From: JAFGMQ01 sp036733345
GTDB lineage: Bacteria; Desulfobacterota; DSM-4660; Desulfatiglandales; Desulfatiglandaceae
Direction: 5' to 3'
Length of the DNA: 17,206 nt
Assembly: GCA_036733345.1 (NCBI GenBank)
Contig: DAINAR010000060.1
Coordinates: 1-17,206 of the forward strand
Part shown: positions 15,464-17,206 of the stretch, piece by piece
Numbering within the stretch: the first letter of the stretch is position 1
Layout of the letters: each line of letters starts with the position of its first letter
Program-made: the position numbers and the translations under genes
Notes under the pieces: model-generated
Databases searched by the model: none
The model's input: only the letters and a program-made list of their open reading frames with translations
What the model was told of the DNA's origin: nothing

Positions 15464-15871
15464 TTATTTCCTTAAAACAATTTCGACGGTATAATCCTTA
15501 CCGCCGAAAAAATCTTTCGTGAATTCAACAGCCTTTTGCGGATCATAGAGCTTGCAACTGAAAATATCTATATAACTGGCATTTGACTGATTTGCAAAAT
15601 GCCCGGAAATGAGTGAAGTCTCAATAAGCTGAGTCATTGAAAAACCCGCTACCCTTTCATCTTCACCGAAATTGACTACAACACAGTCTCCGAATTTTCT
15701 CATCTCTATAAGATCGCACAGCCTGTCAACATATTCCTTGATCTTATTTTCATTCCTGATAGTTTCCGGATTGCACTGATGAAGGTTGATAAGGGTATGC
15801 AGCCCCCATGCATCCATGAAATCATAACTCTTTTTAATATCAGAAAAACTTGTGCCAAGTTTAATGCCCAT
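15464..15871 (-). CDS. AdoMet decarboxylase paralogue, probable pyruvoyl enzyme of changed specificity
   Basis: 135 aa from the ATG at 15871, which has GAGG 7 nt upstream. A TTG at 15877 in the same frame is less well placed. It is clearly related to the preceding speD along its length (LHTLINLHQCNPETI resembles KHFLIELYECNTEII; SYIDIFSC resembles CAVDIFTC). An ungapped alignment from that Cys places Ser86 on the self-cleavage Ser63 of SpeD, His91 on His68 and Cys106 on Cys83, so all three residues for pyruvoyl formation and catalysis are kept. The residue before the Ser is Thr85 instead of Glu, and the Trp-Pro-Glu that follows the His in SpeD is Ala93-Asn94-Gln95. It has about 23 extra N-terminal residues. 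SpeD-family proteins acting as pyruvoyl ornithine or arginine decarboxylases have been described; that role, or an inactive partner subunit, is inferred here. Confidence 0.88.
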   Translation of the reverse strand: MGIKLGTSFSDIKKSYDFMDAWGLHTLINLHQCNPETIRNENKIKEYVDRLCDLIEMRKFGDCVVVNFGEDERVAGFSMTQLIETSLISGHFANQSNASYIDIFSCKLYDPQKAVEFTKDFFGGKDYTVEIVLRK

Positions 15872-15873
15872 AT

Positions 15874-16263
15874 TCAAGCCTCGGAAGGTTTGTGCCTTAA
15901 TTTCTGCAGGGGGACGTCCAGTATTCCCCTTTTGACTTCCATAACATAAATGGATCCGGAACCGAATTGTTCCTTCACGTATTTAACGGCGCTCTCGTTA
16001 TCAACATCTGTTCCGCATGTAAAAATATCAACAGCGCAATATCCGAACTCAGGCCATGTGTGTATGGAAAAATGCGATTCAGCTATAACAACAACTCCGC
16101 TGACCCCGTGAGGTTTAAATTTATGAAACACAGGCTTGATAATCTCAGCGCCTGAAACCCTTACGGCTTCAAGCATTATTTCTTCGACTTTCTCTACGCA
16201 ATTTATTATTTCAGTATTGCATTCATACAGCTCGATTAAAAAGTGTTTGCCTAATGATTTCAT
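15874..16263 (-). CDS. speD: S-adenosylmethionine decarboxylase proenzyme (SpeH type)
   Basis: 129 aa, the short prokaryotic class. The proenzyme cleaves itself between Glu62 and Ser63 in AESHFSIHTWPE, turning the Ser into the pyruvoyl cofactor; His68 and Cys83 are the processing and catalytic residues, at exactly the numbering known for the Thermotoga maritima enzyme. The product, decarboxylated SAM, is the aminopropyl donor for the SpeE encoded two genes downstream. Other family features are GKHFLIELYECN at the N-terminus and AVDIFTCGT at 77-85. It is first in the operon; the next gene begins 2 bp after its stop. A GGAGGG lies 12 nt before the ATG and an AGGGA immediately before it, so initiation may be modest, but the N-terminus matches the family. 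Confidence 0.95.
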   Translation of the reverse strand: MKSLGKHFLIELYECNTEIINCVEKVEEIMLEAVRVSGAEIIKPVFHKFKPHGVSGVVVIAESHFSIHTWPEFGYCAVDIFTCGTDVDNESAVKYVKEQFGSGSIYVMEVKRGILDVPLQKLRHKPSEA

Positions 16264-16375
16264 TTCCCTGACTAACCCTCCGCAGTATATCTAAAAATTC
16301 TGATAAACCCAGATATTTCAAGGTATCAGGTATCCTTAACTGACATTCCGTCTCAAGGATCATAAAAAACCTTGG

Positions 16376-16405
16376 ATAATAATCATATTGAATGTCAATT
16401 GTCAA
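16376..16405 (-). promoter_or_regulatory. Candidate promoter of the speD operon
   Basis: On the minus strand there is a perfect TTGACA (16400-16405), an 18-bp spacer and TATTAT (16376-16381). A second TTGACA overlaps at 16393-16398. Transcription would start near 16369, giving a leader of about 105 nt before speD. Confidence 0.55.
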
Positions 16406-16475
16406 TATAAAGGAATTGAATTTTTAAATTTTTAGAATAGCATCTGCTGCTCCGGCAAAAACGCTTTTCATACAA

Positions 16476-16499
16476 TTTTCCTGCGAGCCGCAGTGAAAA
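16476..16499 (-). terminator. Hairpin behind the thioesterase gene
   Basis: Minus-strand TTTTC-A-CTGCG then CGCAG-GAAAA around a GCT loop: a 10-bp stem with one bulged A, 14 nt after the stop codon. No good T tract follows, so terminator activity is uncertain. Confidence 0.4.
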
Positions 16500-16512
16500 G
16501 AAACGCCTGATT

Positions 16513-16923
16513 TTAAGCGGAAAGCAGCATATAATTAACCTGGGCCAAAGCCACGTGACGGTTATCCGTGTCGAAAAGTTCAACTGTTACCGGGCACATC
16601 GTACGGCCAAATTTAACCACTCTTGCCCTGGCAGTCACGTCGGTAAGGCAGGGTGCTAAAAAACGAATACTCATATCCGTAGTAGTAAGGCGGACATCCG
16701 GACCTGTTAGGGTAAAAATAGCAAAACAGGCAGCGCTGTCTGCCACAGTCATAAGCAGACCGCCATGAAAGGATTCAAAAACCCCGTCATATGCCTTTTT
16801 TCTCGGAACCCTCGTCTCGCAGTAGCCTTCAGAGAAATTCAGAAACTGCATTTTAAGAGTATCAACAATAGGTATCTTTTCTATCCTTTCAAATATTTTT
16901 TCCTTAAGTTCAGAAGATATCAT
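16513..16923 (-). CDS. PaaI-family hotdog thioesterase
   Basis: 136 aa from the ATG at 16923, chosen because GGAG (16930-16933) stands 6 nt before it; an ATG four codons upstream would lie on top of that site. It is a single hotdog domain of the PaaI/YbgC-like acyl-CoA thioesterase group. The signature FHGGLLMTVADSAACFAI (52-69) has the His-Gly-Gly and a downstream Asp62 where catalytic residues of this family fall, followed by TTTDMSIRFLAP (81-92), the strand that builds the dimer core. Such enzymes hydrolyse acyl- or aryl-CoA thioesters in the cytoplasm as dimers or tetramers. Substrate unknown: there are no phenylacetate or fatty-acid genes in the window. It is on the same strand as the speD operon but separated from it by a 250-bp spacer with its own promoter. 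Confidence 0.9.
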   Translation of the reverse strand: MISSELKEKIFERIEKIPIVDTLKMQFLNFSEGYCETRVPRKKAYDGVFESFHGGLLMTVADSAACFAIFTLTGPDVRLTTTDMSIRFLAPCLTDVTARARVVKFGRTMCPVTVELFDTDNRHVALAQVNYMLLSA

Positions 16924-16934
16924 GAAAAACTCCA

Positions 16935-16955
16935 TTCAGAGATTAATTGTCTGAA
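16935..16955. repeat. Inverted repeat in the thioesterase leader
   Basis: TTCAGA and TCTGAA separated by 9 nt, just upstream of the thioesterase ribosome-binding site. A possible operator or leader hairpin. Confidence 0.3.
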
Positions 16956-16980
16956 AATTCTAATCACCCTTTTGTTTCAA

Positions 16981-17033
16981 TCCGCCAGCCAGCCAACCAG
17001 CCAGAGGCTGGTAAAAGGCTGGTAAAAGGCGGA
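16981..17033. repeat. CCAG/CTGG repeat block forming a hairpin
   Basis: TCCGCC (16981-16986) and GGCGGA (17028-17033) close an inverted repeat. The left arm is a run of AGCC/CCAG units; the right arm is an exact 11-nt tandem duplication, GGCTGGTAAAA, at 17006-17016 and 17017-17027. The two arms are complementary through CCAGCC/GGCTGG. Non-coding. Confidence 0.7.
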
Positions 17034-17046
17034 CGAGGGTTCGATC

Positions 17047-17059
17047 CTGCCTCAGGCAG
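17047..17059. repeat. Short perfect palindrome
   Basis: CTGCCT-C-AGGCAG, a 6-bp inverted repeat with a single central base, between two larger hairpins in the same spacer. Confidence 0.5.
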
Positions 17060-17068
17060 ACAAGTCCC

Positions 17069-17095
17069 CGCCCCTTGGGGCGTTCAATGCTTTTT
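17069..17095 (+). terminator. GC-rich hairpin followed by T-run
   Basis: CGCCCC-TT-GGGGCG (17069-17082) followed after 8 nt by TTTTT. With only two loop bases the innermost pair must open. It could act as a plus-strand terminator, although no plus-strand gene precedes it within 2 kb, so an intergenic repeat is equally possible. Confidence 0.35.
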
Positions 17096-17099
17096 AAGA

Positions 17100-17124
17100 T
17101 ACCCCGCTGCTCTGCGGCGGGGTA
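17100..17124 (-). terminator. Hairpin after the right-edge partial gene
   Basis: TACCCCGC (17100-17107) pairs perfectly with GCGGGGTA (17117-17124), and the stem can extend to 11 bp with a 3-nt loop. On the minus strand it begins 2 nt after the stop of the partial gene. No U-tract follows, so it may instead be a member of the local repeat cluster. Confidence 0.5.
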
Positions 17125-17126
17125 GT

Positions 17127-17206
17127 TCATTTGTATTTCTCCAGTCTTTCGATAAAGACTTGGGGTATCTCACCAATCCTGCGTTTCCGGTAATCAAATG
17201 CCAGCA
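17127..17206 (-). CDS. C-terminal end of an unidentified protein (partial)
   Basis: An open minus-strand frame of 25 codons and a TGA stop runs in from beyond the right edge. It ends in IGEIPQVFIERLEKYK, preceded by a basic DYRKRR. The segment is helical and charged like a normal protein C-terminus, and a stable hairpin follows the stop after 2 nt, which supports it as a true gene end. The family is not recognisable from so short a piece. It may be a fragment of any larger gene or a mobile-element protein; continuing sequence is needed to tell. Confidence 0.45.
   Translation of the reverse strand, partial: LAFDYRKRRIGEIPQVFIERLEKYK

Larger units (their letters stand above)
16264..16512. other. 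Leader of the polyamine operon and 3' region of the thioesterase gene
   Basis: No convincing gene. It holds the speD promoter and a hairpin behind the thioesterase gene, both listed separately. A 60-codon frame entering speD is discussed under rejected items. Confidence 0.5.

Noticed and set aside
16223..16405. A 60-codon minus-strand frame in the speD leader, with an internal ATG near 16363 preceded by AAGG, like a regulatory upstream ORF.
   Set aside because: The best promoter candidate would start transcription at about 16369, leaving the AAGG untranscribed and the leader without a ribosome-binding site. The frame also overlaps the speD start, and no stalling motif is evident.
17030..17060. 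GGGTTCGATCC-like sequence resembling a tRNA T-arm, possibly an integration-site remnant.
   Set aside because: The flanking bases do not form a 5-bp T-stem, no acceptor, D- or anticodon arm is present, and no integrase is visible.
1..17206. CRISPR array, prophage, or complete insertion sequence.
   Set aside because: No regularly spaced direct repeats, transposase, integrase or structural phage genes are visible on either strand.

Overview
The window is about 17.2 kb of moderately AT-rich bacterial chromosome with compact operons and mostly housekeeping genes. No phage, plasmid, CRISPR or complete insertion-sequence genes are visible. The mix (gingipain-like C25 peptidase, FeoAB, a small prokaryotic AdoMet decarboxylase of the SpeH type with spermidine synthase, sirtuin, SAM hydroxide adenosyltransferase) would fit an anaerobic Desulfobacterota-type (former deltaproteobacterial) bacterium. 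That placement is inference from gene style, not from a marker gene.

Layout, left to right. (1) tRNA-Ser(CGA) and tadA, minus strand. (2) A lone plus-strand HNH nuclease whose stop lies one base from the end of a three-gene minus-strand operon: a 699-aa unrecognised protein with glycosyltransferase-like motifs, a CobB-type sirtuin and a SAM hydroxide adenosyltransferase. (3) A divergent, secreted C25 (gingipain-family) cysteine peptidase, ending at a bidirectional terminator shared with a convergent transketolase. (4) A 494-bp AT-rich spacer, then an inositol-monophosphatase-like gene with an altered active-site motif. (5) A palindrome-rich spacer, then feoA-feoB (ferrous iron uptake). (6) greA tightly followed by a small alpha/beta hydrolase. 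(7) A minus-strand polyamine operon: AdoMet decarboxylase, a second diverged AdoMet-decarboxylase-fold protein, and spermidine synthase. (8) A PaaI-type thioesterase. (9) A block of intergenic repeats and hairpins, then the C-terminal end of another minus-strand gene that runs off the window.

The most interesting unit is the polyamine operon. The second decarboxylase-like protein keeps the Ser/His/Cys positions needed to make and use a pyruvoyl cofactor, but has lost the Trp-Pro-Glu motif found next to them in the first copy. It may therefore be a pyruvoyl decarboxylase for another substrate (ornithine or arginine), which would make the three genes a self-contained route to spermidine or a relative. 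Secondary points are the odd 699-aa/sirtuin/SAM-hydrolase operon, the Thr-to-Val change in the IMPase-like protein, a roughly 110-residue hydrophilic insert in FeoB, the palindromes ahead of feoA, and the repeat block at the right end.
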